From NCBI GenBank assembly GCA_022560025.1, contig JAFISE010000028.1:62001-126000 (forward strand): a DNA stretch of 64,000 bases, read 5' to 3'. Position 1 is the stretch's first letter. The number at the start of each line of letters is the position of its first letter. The position numbers and the translations under genes were made by a program. Below the pieces are notes generated by a model that did not search any database, had not been told where the DNA came from, and was given only the letters and a program-made list of their open reading frames with translations. Origin of the DNA: Stagonosporopsis chrysanthemi. Taxonomy: Eukaryota > Ascomycota > Dothideomycetes > Pleosporales > Didymellaceae. Positions 10,647 to 21,715 of this stretch are shown piece by piece.

Positions 10647-12094
10647 ATGGATTCTACGGTCAAGTACCTGCTCTCGTTGGGCGCCATTAGAGATCGCGCC
10701 AAGGTAGTCGGACAGGCCGCCAAAGACGGCAATCTAAATCACTTCGATGTCCACGAGGATAAGCTGGATGCTGTTGCGGACTTCGTGACTTCGGTCATCA
10801 AGGTCTGTTGCACACGCCCGTCCATACTTCCACAAAACTCACTCTATCGACTAGCGTGACTACGGCCCTGATAAATTTGACACCATTCCGCCCCATGGCC
10901 GTTGGCAGCATTTTGAGGTCGGCGGTGTCCCTCGAATTGCCGATTTGCTCGAAAAGTGGAAGAAGGCTGGGTGTGATGATAAGGAGCTTACTCGTCGGTT
11001 GATTGACCTCTTCTTTGTGTCTGTTCTGCTTGACGCCGGCGCGGGTGACTACTGGAAATATCTTGAGCCTGGGACGGAGCGATCGTATGAGCGGAGTGAG
11101 GGTATTGCTGTGGCTAGTCTGTACATGTTCCTCGAGGGTGGCTACACTAACGAGCAAACCGGAACTCCACTTGTAGATGGTAACCAACATCCTATGGTTT
11201 CGACTCAGACTGCTGCTGATAATGTATTTAGGAAAGGGGCTGGCTCAATTGACAACGGAGGCCCTCGCCAAAGGCCTGCAGGTGACGGAAAGCAACCCGA
11301 TGCTAGGCGTCGACTCCAGAGCGAATCTGCTCAGGGGACTAGGCAACTCACTCCTCGCCCACCCCTCCATCTTCGGCGAAACCGGTCGCCCAGGAAATGC
11401 CGTTGGTAAGTACTGTTCATTCTACATCTCACCATGTATTCACATTTCAATCTCAGACTATCTTCTCAAATCCGCCACTGATGCCTCAACCCTCGACATA
11501 CTGACTTTCTGGGACCTCCTACAAACCCTCCTCATTCCCATCTGGCCACAGGACCGCACAACCATCAGCGGTTCTCCGATCGGCGATGCCTGGCCGCTGG
11601 GTGCACTGGCAAAGCAAGCAGGGACCTCGGGCGCAGACAAGGCGAACCCGGAGTACATCCAGCCATTCCACAAGCTGACGCAGTGGCTCACGTATTCCCT
11701 CATGGTTCCGTTCCAGCGCATTCTGGGTGTGAAGTGGATCAATGCCGAAGCTTTGACTGCGCTCCCTGAGTACCGCAACGGAGGCTTGTTCGTGGATATG
11801 GGTGTGCTGTCGCTCAAGAAAGATACGCTGGAGGCTGGACTCAAGGCGTCTGGGGAGGAACTACCGTCCTTTGCGGCTGGAGATGATGTGATCGTTGAGT
11901 GGCGAGCGATGACGCTCGTGCTGATCGATAAGCTGTATCCGATGATCCTGTCACGTATGGATGGCGCTCATCTGAGCATGGCGCAGCTATTGGAGGCCGG
12001 GACATGGAAGTCTGGGAGGGAGACAGCCGCGAAGCTAAGACCGAAGACAAAGTCAAGTCCGATTATCATCCAGAGCGATGGCACCGTATTTTAA
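10647..12094 (+). CDS. URC4: Uracil catabolism protein 4 (DUF1688, Urc4/Urg3)
   Basis: Exons 10647-10802, 10855-11179, 11232-11405 and 11457-12094 give 430 aa, the usual size of the family. DUF1688 hallmarks are seen across the length: the DTIPPHGRWQHFEVGGVPRI segment, a long stretch ending in Gly-Asp-Tyr-Trp, LGNSLLAHPSIFGETGRPGN, and the C-terminal GGLFVDMGVL and VIVEWRAMTLVLID. In Lachancea kluyveri Urc4 belongs to the URC route, which releases nitrogen from uracil. The exact reaction is not settled. The other usual URC gene, the GTP-cyclohydrolase-like URC1, is not in this window, so no cluster is visible. Introns are about 50 nt. Confidence 0.92.
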
Positions 12095-13523
12095 GATTTA
12101 CAATCTAGCAACTGAGCTGCAGTATGCCAGGCATCGGGGAGAAAATGAGCTCGACATGGTTTTCGCATCAAACGCCCGTTCTCCGTTCTCCGTTCAGTGG
12201 AACTCTTCAACAGTACAAATGATTTCAGACTGTATTCTTGCGCATCCCAGAGCAACAGCAGCTTCGGCCGATGCACATGATCTCCCTCTTCCCACTCTGG
12301 AACAGCATCTCGTCTATTGCTCTATCACGTCGCGAAGAGCCGAGATCAGCGGCTGGACTGGAGCACCCCCTGTGGATAAGGATGTCCGTCCTTTTTGGGC
12401 GTCTAAGGACTGACATCGACTCGAACGACATTCGCTTAAGTATAGTAGCAACGTCATATGTAGTTATACTACATACCACCTGCAGCTTTTCTACAGGCTT
12501 GGCAAGCGTTCGGACCAAAATTCGTGGCTCACAGGCAGATGGTAACGCAGGAACCCGCCTGTGAGTTGTGAGGTTGCGGTGTGCACATTTGGATGACGAT
12601 TGTGGAGCTTTTGCATGTTGACGCCGGTTCGAGTTGTCGGCGGGCTGTCAGCCGGTGCATGGCTGATCGTGGTTCATGGCGAGGGCGGCAAGTCAATGAA
12701 ACAAATTGCCTTTCTGCTCCGGAGGCATACATATGCCTCAGGTATTGCCCTGTGGTGCGGTCTTCTCCGTCATCGCTCATGCCGACGACGCGCCCAACTC
12801 CTCATCCGCACATGCGGCAGTCGTTGACCTAAACCATGCATGGACTGCGGGCAAGGTTCTAGCGGATCAGGGCTGATTCTTTACCATTCTGGAACAGACG
12901 GCTCTTCGTGGGACGCCCTATGGGATGGCCAATGCCTTGGTGGATCGAATACGGTGCCCACTTACAGTACGTTTTTCGAGGTCTGTGAATGGCTAGTGCC
13001 TACTTCTATCACTTCTCGTTGTCACCTCTAGGATTGACACGGATATTCCCTTGTTGTCAGCTGCAGATCATCTCTGTCCAGGCCACCGAAGTTGCTGCCT
13101 GATGGGCAAAAAAATGTTCCGAGAGATGCATATTGCTCCCAATACGCCATATAACCGAGCCCATGCGCCGACTTTTACACCGTTCGCTAGGGCACGTTCA
13201 ATGCTGTACAATCCCTCACTACAGGACCGTATACCTGCCGGAGGGCAATAGCGGCAAGGAAATATCAGAAGTGCATCTGGGATCTTTCATCCTCTGACAT
13301 GCTACCCAAAATTGCCCGTTTGTAAAATTCCAGGCGCTCTTTGACAACATGGATCCGGTGGACAATAATTGGCTGAATGAGCTCAGTCATGCTGAAGCCG
13401 AGGAAGACTGGAGTGTGCACGATGGTCTTCAACGTTATGACACGTACTGAAAGAAGAATCATGGATGGAATTTGTCTAACACTCTCATAGTCGTCGAGAT
13501 GAACAGCGCAATACCAGGCAGCA
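12095..13523. other. Gene-poor stretch
   Basis: 1.4 kb with only short, composition-driven frames on both strands. No gene or repeat family is recognised. Confidence 0.5.
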
Positions 13524-14105
13524 ATGTCTACCAGACTCAAACCCCCAGTGGCTGGAGCTTGCCTTGGTCTGAGATTAACACGGAGACAGCTCAATCCATG
13601 CAAGCTCTCCAGGAGTCAAGAACAGGCCTACGTTCACACCGCACATGTGCCTGCTTCAGAACATGGGTCTGCTTCCTCGATATTGTATCATGATAACACA
13701 GCTGACTCACAGACATATATATCGTATCCAGCAGCATGTGCAATGCTCGCGCATAATCATTTGATGGCATCTATGTGTGAAGAAGCACGTACAGATGCCG
13801 CGTCAACAATGCAAAGGAGCGTCAACGAGCCCTGCCACGTAGAGATGATATGTTCGGTATACCGCAAAAATGGATCAGACCGTATCACATTCAGATGCGT
13901 AGTGACTGGCTGTCACGAGAGCTACGGCCGCTGGCCTGAATTCTCAAGGCACTACAATAGCGCGCACCCAGTTGAGCGGAATCCGTTCTGGTGCCCAAAG
14001 GCGGGATGTGCGCGTAGTGAAGCCAAAGGCAGAAAACCGTTCTACAGGAAGGATAAAGTGAAAGATCATCTCCGGAAGGCCCACACCGATTGCAGTAGCT
14101 CGTGA
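13524..14105 (+). CDS. Small C2H2 zinc-finger protein
   Basis: 193 aa as a single exon from the ATG at 13524. The N-terminal half is low in recognisable structure and may not be translated as drawn. The C-terminal 70 residues hold two zinc-finger-like units. The first is C-x4-C-x12-H-x4-H (FRCVVTGCHESYGRW and so on). The second has an unusually long spacer, C-x4-C-x19-H-x4-H (FWCPKAGC ... HLRKAH). Small proteins of this type occur in Pezizomycotina and may bind DNA or RNA; no target is known. The gene stands alone in a gene-poor stretch. A later ATG near 13744 is an alternative start. Confidence 0.55.
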   Translation: MSTRLKPPVAGACLGLRLTRRQLNPCKLSRSQEQAYVHTAHVPASEHGSASSILYHDNTADSQTYISYPAACAMLAHNHLMASMCEEARTDAASTMQRSVNEPCHVEMICSVYRKNGSDRITFRCVVTGCHESYGRWPEFSRHYNSAHPVERNPFWCPKAGCARSEAKGRKPFYRKDKVKDHLRKAHTDCSSS

Positions 14106-15019
14106 AACCTTGAGTCTCTCTGCCGGGATCTCCTTGCTCAAGGCACAGGTAAAGCCTAAGTCCATCACAGCCTCCTGTAAGCACAGTTGAGGCATAAGAT
14201 ATGGTAGCGTTCTGCGACATAGTGGTCCAACAAATTCTATATACGCCTATTGCGTGTATCGATAGTAACGTCCGGGCAAAGAGACTGGGCCACAAAAAGT
14301 GACTACTCATGACTATAGAACTGTTCTTTCGTTGTTCTTCTCAGTCGCTGGATTGTACTACTGGGTTGAGTTTGTGGTTGTTAGTAGAGTCTTTGAAGTA
14401 GTTGTTTGTTGTGAATGTCTGCAAGTAGCGGTGCGAAGACCTGCAACAAGAGAGAACTTTGTGGTGGACAGCCTGGGTCCGACTACGTCAGCTACACAGA
14501 CATTGGCTGTGAGCTATCAGTTCTTTACACATTACTGCAAAACATCTGCACTAATCGCATGGTATCGGTATGCTCTAAACGCAAAACCTGTCGGAGAGCC
14601 TCTGGCCAGGCCGCAGCGAGGTGATGTGAGGCTGACGTACAGGTGGAGGCTACAAGGTCGCTCTGATCTCTATTTATGTGATACCGCCAGATACTGTCAG
14701 GTGACCTAGGACGAGAAAAATGTATATACTCCCTAGGCTTGACGGAAAGTGGGTCATAATCAAGATGCCATCAGAGAGGTTGAAGCTACCGCCAAAGATG
14801 CAACTCTGATTCTCCGTATCCTATGTCCAAGTGGAAAACGGTGTTGATATGAGGATTGCGTTAAGTTCGTACCTACATGCTTAAGGCTGCAGTGGACGGT
14901 GTTTGCTCAATGACACTCTGTAAAATCTACTATATAGTTCTGGTCTTATCGGTAGTTTAGCTTAACATCATAACTGAATGTGTGCGTTCCTAACAACAGC
15001 GTTTGCCCAATTTCCAAAA
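14106..15019. other. Gene-poor stretch
   Basis: About 900 bp, slightly AT-richer than the housekeeping regions. No gene seen. Confidence 0.5.
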
Positions 15020-15343
15020 TTACCAGGTACAAGCCACTTCGTCCCACCATGTTTGGCCTTGGTTGGTCGCTCCCTTCCTCAAGCACCTTTTATTCTGACC
15101 TTCAGCATCGAAATGAGCTCTGCCATTTCCCCAGTCCATGCAAACATTGTATATATACGGCACACCAGGATTCCGGCAACCGTCGTTGGGATTGAAGTTA
15201 TATCTTCCACCAGAGTTGTTGTACCATTCTCCTTTGAGAGTGCAATATCCTTGATTGTTACAAGAGACGGTTGCCAGGACTCAATCGGCCGCGACGCTGG
15301 TGGCCAGGGCTAGGCCAGCGAGGAGGAGTGTCGGGAGCTGCAT
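15020..15343 (-). pseudogene. Small cysteine-rich secreted protein gene broken by an in-frame TGA
   Basis: From the ATG at 15343 the minus strand reads a textbook signal peptide (MQLPTLLLAGLALATSVAAD). It then meets a TGA at 15281-15283 and continues in the same frame for about 86 residues to a TAA at 15020-15022. The downstream part is rich in Gly, Asn and Trp. It has six cysteines with wide spacing (SCNNQGYC, DGC, NVC, KRC, VAC), suggesting three disulfides. That layout, with no known enzyme domain, is typical of small secreted effector-like or antimicrobial-like fungal proteins. No GT-AG intron can remove the stop, so I call it a nonsense-broken gene. A sequencing error or stop readthrough are alternatives. 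Function is unknown; 'effector-like' is an inference from size, signal peptide and cysteines. Confidence 0.65.
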
Positions 15344-17321
15344 CTTTGTCTATTGCTGGATTTTGGAGTGCTCGAGCGTGTTGTGGATTGGATACTGGCG
15401 GCAAGCGTTCTTCGATTCATGAGCGTCGTGTTCTTCAATGGCGAAGGACATTTGAGAAGTGTTGTCAACTTACCGACGTTACACAACGACCTAGAAGGAT
15501 CGACTGTATGTAGTAGATTGTGGATGATGCTTTGGATGGGAGTGCATGGTCCTTATATGCATTTCGTCTCCAATACATTGACAGTTCAGCTCTGGGCGTA
15601 TCTCGATACTGAGATAGAGAGACGTCCTGTGATAGGACAGTCCACTCCTCTTGCTCAATTCTTGCAATCTCCAATGTGAGGCAGCCCAGCCTGGCATCTC
15701 CAAGTACCGATGTAGGAAGGAGCTCGTATCCTATCAAGAGGGCCAAGTATACATGGAATCTAACACTCTGCATACACGATCTGTGTATATGCCCAGCCTC
15801 GACTTGACATTTGTCTTGCCAATAGGTGTACAATGAAGAAGCCACAAACTTACTATCTGCTAGGATATGGCTGAACGCCTCTACGAGCCTGGAACCTCGA
15901 GGATGATAGGCGCTTCGCGTAGCAGCAGCATCTACATCTAGATATGCTAAAAGTGGTATACAGAGCGTTACAAGGCAGATCTGGGCGTCCAACACCTTCT
16001 TTGGGTGGATCGAGGCGTCACATGTCGTGGAAATCGATGTAACCGAGCCGCTGCATACGCACTTACGAACAGCGTCTCCCCTTATTAACGACTACTTCGC
16101 CTGCCTGTAGCCACTGAACGGAGGCCTGCGCAGGCCAGGAGGAGAGATGCGATAAAGGTCTACGCTGGAAAGTGCCTTGTAACGCTTTGTATACCGCTTT
16201 CGGTCCCGTTTAGAGGCCGACTTCCCGTGCGGTATATATAGCCTTGTTGTCTACGCACTTGCCTGATTGAGTCAGTGCTTGGCGTCGTGGACTTGTGTGT
16301 ATGCACCAACTGTTCTAGTTATATGCACCGGATATCCTCGGCCAAGAAGAGGAGTTCAAACCGACATCTTCATTAGGGCTCCGATCTCGACCTTGAAACT
16401 GCTTCACGACCTTCTAGTTCCAGACACATATTTCGCTGTCGTTAGAGCTCCATACACCTCGACAACAGTGTTCACGACGCTGAACACTACATATGGAAGC
16501 AAGAAACTGTATCTGCTTGTCCGCACGAGGCGCCCAATGCTGCAATCATGTGCCTAACATAACCTTGGAATCTCTCGGCGCATCGCCAGCTCCCACATCC
16601 ATGGGTACTGCCCCATGTGCCACGCTGCATGATAGGTGCTTTCCCCTCAAAGTAGCTGGCTGAGTGGTTGCCTGAAAGTACAGAATCACCATTGTATCGG
16701 GTCCGTGTACTGCCCTTCAAATATCCCTATGCGCCGTCTGGTTGGGATAGTGAGCAGAAATCACCACTAATTGTAAGCCCTAATATGCAACTGGAGAATC
16801 ACATACTGAAGTTTGAGTAATCAATGTCCCTGTGGCACTACATCGAAGCTGACAGGTTCTTTGCCGTCCGATGTACTGGCTGCGTAGGCTCAACGCCGAG
16901 GAGAGTGCCCCTGCAAATGGCATGGAATGTGTCTATATCGGAGCAGTGTTGGCTGGCGTCTGGGTGGCTTTGAATGGAGGTGAAATGTTCACGAGGCTAG
17001 GGAGCCGACCGGTGCAATGATCTGAAGTGGGATGTTATTCCATCTTTAGGATGTTCAACGATATGCGGGCCATATCATGACAGTTGACCTTCGGAGTTAC
17101 TATTTGTGTTTTCAAATTCGCATCTGTCGATATTATTCGATATGCCCAGAATCGTACGTCATGAATGCCACATATGTTCCTGCCATCGAGATGAGCATCC
17201 TTCGCACCTTTTCCTGGGCATTGCATGTTGATATCGCTCTCACAATTTCCCAAGCCCTGCGCGAGGAGATATGCAGATACTGTGACTTGCTAGCCAGCAG
17301 TAATTTCCATCGAGGCTCACT
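15344..17321. other. Gene-poor stretch
   Basis: Two kb of scattered short frames. A minus-strand frame at 15465-15995 starts with a hydrophobic segment and contains a GTAAGT-like donor, but I could not complete a gene model. No other feature. Confidence 0.45.
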
Positions 17322-18143
17322 CTAACCGCCTTTGCGTGGTGTAGCGGCAGCCTTGAGCTGGAAGTGACGCTCGAGTACCTTCTTCACATGTATCACGCTC
17401 TGCTCTTTGCCAGCCGGCGCACGTATGCTGTCCAGCGTGTACGGAGGTTGAATGAGAACCGCATCGTTGACGACAATCTGGTCGTTTGCCCATCTGGTCG
17501 GTAGACTATTATCGCAGAATCAGCACTCGAGCTCTTAATGTTTGTGCGGACCTTGTGAGCACGTACGTCCTGGCGAGCCAATCGAATATCTCCTGCGCAT
17601 CTCTGCTGACGCCCTTGCCCTTCTGTGCATCCTTTTTCTTCATGTCTCGGATTGTCTGCTCTTCTCTTGCCAGCAGGGCCGCCATGTCGACCTTCGCGAT
17701 GCTCGGTACCGCGCCACCAAACCCTGCATTTTGTTCTGGCGTTCGTTCACCGAGGCCAATGATCTCGAATGACAGTATGTGTGCGAACGGAATGATGTGG
17801 TAGTCACCCGGCTGAGAGGCCAGCGGAGCAGAAGGGTTTGGCGGCGCAGGGGCAGTGTTGATGGCAATTGCGTTCGTGGTGTTACAGGCTGTAAAGAGAG
17901 TGCCTTCGAGAACGTTGTTGTTGGGCGCACATGTGATCTTGATGCTATACACTGTCAGTCCTGCTACGTCGAGTTGGTCGCGTTCTCACGCTGTGCAGCT
18001 TAAGCAAGGGGAACACACCGTGACCCTACGGCCTTGTATAAGTTTGAATCGACATCACCAACATCCTTGCCAGCACCCGCGCCGGCCTTCAGGTTGGGTG
18101 TCGCGACCTTTCCCACCATACTTTGGCGCTTGCTGTCTGCCAT
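17322..18143 (-). CDS. LSM12: LSM12 homologue (Lsm plus anticodon-binding-like domain)
   Basis: Exons 18019-18143, 17567-17944 and 17322-17493 encode 224 aa. The N-terminal Lsm-like part (about residues 30-110) includes KITCAPNNNVLEGTLFTACN. The LSM12 AD domain follows (about 120-215). It has a long helix with alternating Lys/Glu (residues 125-165), then a Trp-Ala-Asn-Asp-Gln-Ile-Val-Val strand and a closing helix (VIHVKKVLERHFQLKAA). LSM12 binds RNA-associated partners such as ataxin-2/Pbp1 and acts in translation and stress-granule biology. All three exons join in phase with GT-AG ends, and the last one restores the conserved tryptophan strand. It is transcribed in the same direction as the 6PGD gene. 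Confidence 0.88.
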
Positions 18144-18684
18144 GGTCGTTTCCAACGGCTCGCGCTGTCCTCCTTGGTCCCTCGCGACTGGGTGCGCCTA
18201 GATGTTGCGTCGAAGCCCCACTCTGTGTTCCGGACGGTCGACCGCGGAGCAGCTTGTCAAAGCACAGACGAAACAGGCTCCAAAGCGAGCAGTGCGCAAG
18301 AAAGGATGTAATGGAACGCAAAGGAGCGACAAGAAGAGTGCAGTAATGGTGTGCACGCGGGCAAGCACGAAGATGAGTGCAAGCACGGAGACCTGCAGCG
18401 CGTGCAGGTGCTTGGTTCCTGCTGCGCGCTCGCAGCCGTTGCCCTGCCAAGCTTGTGACAACATGGCACTCCTTCGTCTTTGAACAAAAAGCAAACACGT
18501 TTTCTTTATTGGCCGTGGACGCCAGCGTTAGGAGTGTCTTTACAGCAGAAACAATATTTCAAGTACGCAAATCGATTTCATTCTGGATTCGAGCTGTCAT
18601 GTACATCGTATCCATCGTTTTTTATGCCCAAATTCCGAGCAGCGCCGTGCTTGGCTCTCTATCAGTCCTGGTATAATCATCAAA
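18144..18684. other. Intergenic
   Basis: 541 bp between the LSM12 start and the 6PGD stop. It carries the LSM12 promoter and the 6PGD 3' UTR. No gene seen. Confidence 0.55.
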
Positions 18685-20438
18685 TTAAGCGTTGTAGGTG
18701 GAGGCGGAGACGTTGCCACCCCTTCCTGTCCAGTTGACGTGGATGTCCTGACCCTCCTTGTATTGCTCGTTCGCGTACTCGGGCTTGATGCGGAAGGTGT
18801 GGGCACCGAAGTAATCACGCTGGGCCTGCAGCAGGTTGGCAGGCAGGTCCTTGGCGCGGTAACCGTCGTAGAAGCTGAGAGCGGTGCTGAAGGCGGGTGT
18901 GGGAATGCCCCAGAGAGCACCCTTGGAAACGACGTCTCTCCAGCCGGACTGAGCCTTGTGGATGGCCTTGTTGAAGAAGTCGTCGAAGAGCAAGTTCTCG
19001 AGGTCGGGGTTGGCACGGTAGGCCTTGGTGATGTCCTTCAAGAAGACGGAGCGGATGATGCATCCACCGCGCCACATAAGGGCAATCTCGGGCTTGTTGA
19101 GCTTCCAGTTGTACTCCTTAGCGGCGTTCTGGATCAGCATGAAACCCTGAGCGTAGGAAATGATCTTGGATGCGTAAAGGGCCTGCTCGAGGTTGTCAAT
19201 GAAGGCCTGCTTGTCGCCAGTGAAGCTGGGGCTGGGGCCGTCAAGAAGGCCAGCGGCACGGCCACGCTCAGCCTTGAGCGAGGACAAGCAGCGGGCGAAA
19301 ACGGCCTCACCGATAAGAGTGACGGGCATGCCGAGGTCGAGAGCGTTGATGGCGGTCCACTTGCCGGTACCCTTCTGACCAGCAGAGTCCATGATCTTCT
19401 CGACGATGGCAACACCATCGTCGTCGTTCTTGTACATGATGTCGCGGGTGATCTCGATCAGGAAAGAGTCAAGGACACCGGAGTTCCACTTGGCGAAGAC
19501 ATCACCAATCTCCTTGTTGCTGAGGCCAAGACCGCGCTTCATGATGTCGTAGGCCTCGCAAATCAGCTGCATGTCACCGTACTCGATACCGTTGTGGACC
19601 ATCTTGACGTAGTGTCCAGCACCCTCGTCACCGACCCACTGACAGCAGGCCTCGCCATCGGACTTGGCAGAGATGGACTGGAGGACATCCTGTTGCTTTG
19701 TCAGAAATGCACTGTGCAGATCTTGTAATCATCGCACCTTGATGTAGGGCCAAGCCTCCTCGTTACCACCGGGCATGATGGAGGGGCCGTAGCGGGCACC
19801 CTCCTCACCACCAGAAACACCGGTACCGACGAAGCGAATGCCCTTTCCGGCGAGGTATTTGGTACGGCGGTTTGTGTCGGGGTAGTGGGAGTTACCACCG
19901 TCGATGATGATGTCGCCCTCCTCGATGCCACCCTCGTTCAGGAGGAGCTCAATGAAGTCGTCAACAGGCTTGCCAGCCATGACGAGCATCATCATGCGGC
20001 GGGGCTTCTTCAGCTTGGCGCAGAACTCCTTGATGGAGTGAGCACCAACGATGGACTTGCCCTTGGCCTCTGCTCGACGTCAGTTTCGAGCTCTATGATC
20101 TCAAGCCCTGTCGGCCTTACCATCGTTCAAGAAACGGTCAACCTTAGCAACGCTGCGAGTTCGTCAATTTCTGTTTGTAGATAATACCGGGGAGCTTCTT
20201 ACGTTCGGTTGAAAGCGACGACGGTGAAACCGTGATCAGCACTGCTTGTTGTTAGCTATGCCGGTGGATTACGGAGCCGTATGATGCTTACGCGTTGAGG
20301 ATCAGGTTCTGACCCATGACCTGGACAGCAATTGTGAGCGGCTGGTTCTCCGTGCAATGCTATGTGTATTGCAATCCTGCGCCGGAGAGTACTTACGGCC
20401 AAACCGATCAAACCAAAGTCACCGACGGCCTCAGACAT
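18685..20438 (-). CDS. GND1: 6-phosphogluconate dehydrogenase, decarboxylating
   Basis: Six exons (20397-20438, 20292-20320, 20203-20241, 20121-20152, 19738-20069, 18685-19689) give 492 aa, the standard length. The four tiny 5' exons rebuild the NADP-binding Rossmann start (DFGLIGLAVMGQNLILN) and AFNRT. The fifth exon carries IIDGGNSHYPDT and the GTGVSGGEEGARYGPSIMPGG signature, and the last one KMVHNGIEYGD with the catalytic Lys and His-Asn pair. The enzyme oxidises 6-phosphogluconate to ribulose 5-phosphate and CO2 and makes NADPH in the cytosolic pentose phosphate pathway. A cluster of small 5' introns is common in highly expressed fungal genes. The strong codon bias toward C-ending codons supports high expression. 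Confidence 0.97.
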
Positions 20439-21715
20439 GATTGCGATCTGGGTGTTGTGAAGGTGATTTGTTGAGTGAGGGGTGTCTGAAGACTGGTAGT
20501 GGGGTGTAGCTGCAACGACCTGGCGCGCAACAATTCAGAACAATTGAAGGTTAATGGAGGACGAATGGCGAGATGGTGGGGGTTGTTTGGAATAAGTAGA
20601 TTCTGCGTCTCCGAGCCGGAAGCAAGTGGAACTTGGGTGTGGTAGCGGCACTGGCGGCGTGGGGCAGATGTGATGTCAACTGGGCGATGTGCTGCAAGAA
20701 TCTTTCTAATCGCAGCAACGGAGAATAGCTTCGGCCGCGGCCATGGCACCAACGTTTCAACACAAACGTTGTATCAGGGTTTAATTTTGCCGTCTACAGT
20801 TTGTGAGGCTATTCCTCCGGCGGCCATCCGCGGAAAAAGGCCCAAGAGAACTCTGATACACGATGCTGTTGTTGCGACAGCCCCTCCAACTCAGCCCTAA
20901 ACAGCCAACGGGAAGAGGGGCAGCAGCGAGCAGGGATTGTTGAGCAGCCGCTAAGTCGGCCGATGGCTGGCCGCTCGTAGAGTCGGTTGCAGCAACAGCG
21001 GTCACACGTCACAGCGCTTGTGTACTGCATGGAAGCCGGCTTGCAACGCGTGCACCGCATCATTTGCTCGCGGCAGTCTCAAACAAGTGATGGTGTTCCT
21101 CGGGGAGCGCGACCGCTGGCGCACGTGATCTGGGTGCCTGTTCTGCCAAGCTTGCCGGTGTCCTTACCCAGTAATACTGTCCACCTCACCTCAACAAGTG
21201 GCCAGCCACATCAGTGCGATACAAAGGCAAACCAGTGGTAATTACTCATTGCTATTGCACCCGGCCCGCCATCCCACTCTACTTCGCTCAAAGGCCGACC
21301 GGGCCATCTGGACCGGGCGGCGCACCGTGGTGACCGTGCTCGCACGGCCGTGTTGGGAAAGATACATCGCCGCGCGCCTGCGTAGTCAGCATCTGCACTC
21401 AGCCTCACTTGAAGACAAGTGCGGCATTAACCACCACAACCGGAGCCGCCAACAGCACTCTCACCAGCCTTCGTCCACCCCACGGTCCGAGCGCCTGGCT
21501 CCCCACCCACAGCTGCTTAGCAAACATCTGCTGCACGTCACTAACCTCCAAGGTTTGCTTTGCGCGTGACAGCCTGCTGTAATTTTGGCCGCATCCAGCC
21601 TTCACTCGCTTTCCCGGCCGGCAATCGATATACACCACCTACACTGAGTCGCGCATACCCTTACATCGTCCCAACAGTACCGACGCCTGCTGAGGCGCAT
21701 CTGCCACGCCTCAAA
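20439..21715. promoter_or_regulatory. Divergent promoter region, GND1 / RBM42-like gene
   Basis: 1.3 kb between two divergent genes. Pyrimidine-rich stretches lie on both sides close to each start, as expected for fungal core promoters. No gene or repeat is recognised in it. Confidence 0.5.

Noticed and set aside
15465..15995. Possible minus-strand secreted protein starting with a hydrophobic segment
   Set aside because: The donor-like site near 15856 has no convincing partner acceptor, and the downstream sequence does not look like protein; left as unresolved.
17035..17256. Short minus-strand frame with four cysteines
   Set aside because: It has no ATG start, an upstream stop close by, and no room for a signal-peptide exon before the LSM12 gene.
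21560..21715. In-frame upstream extension of the RBM42-like protein
   Set aside because: The ATG at 21716 has a much better context, and the extension has leader-like rather than coding composition.
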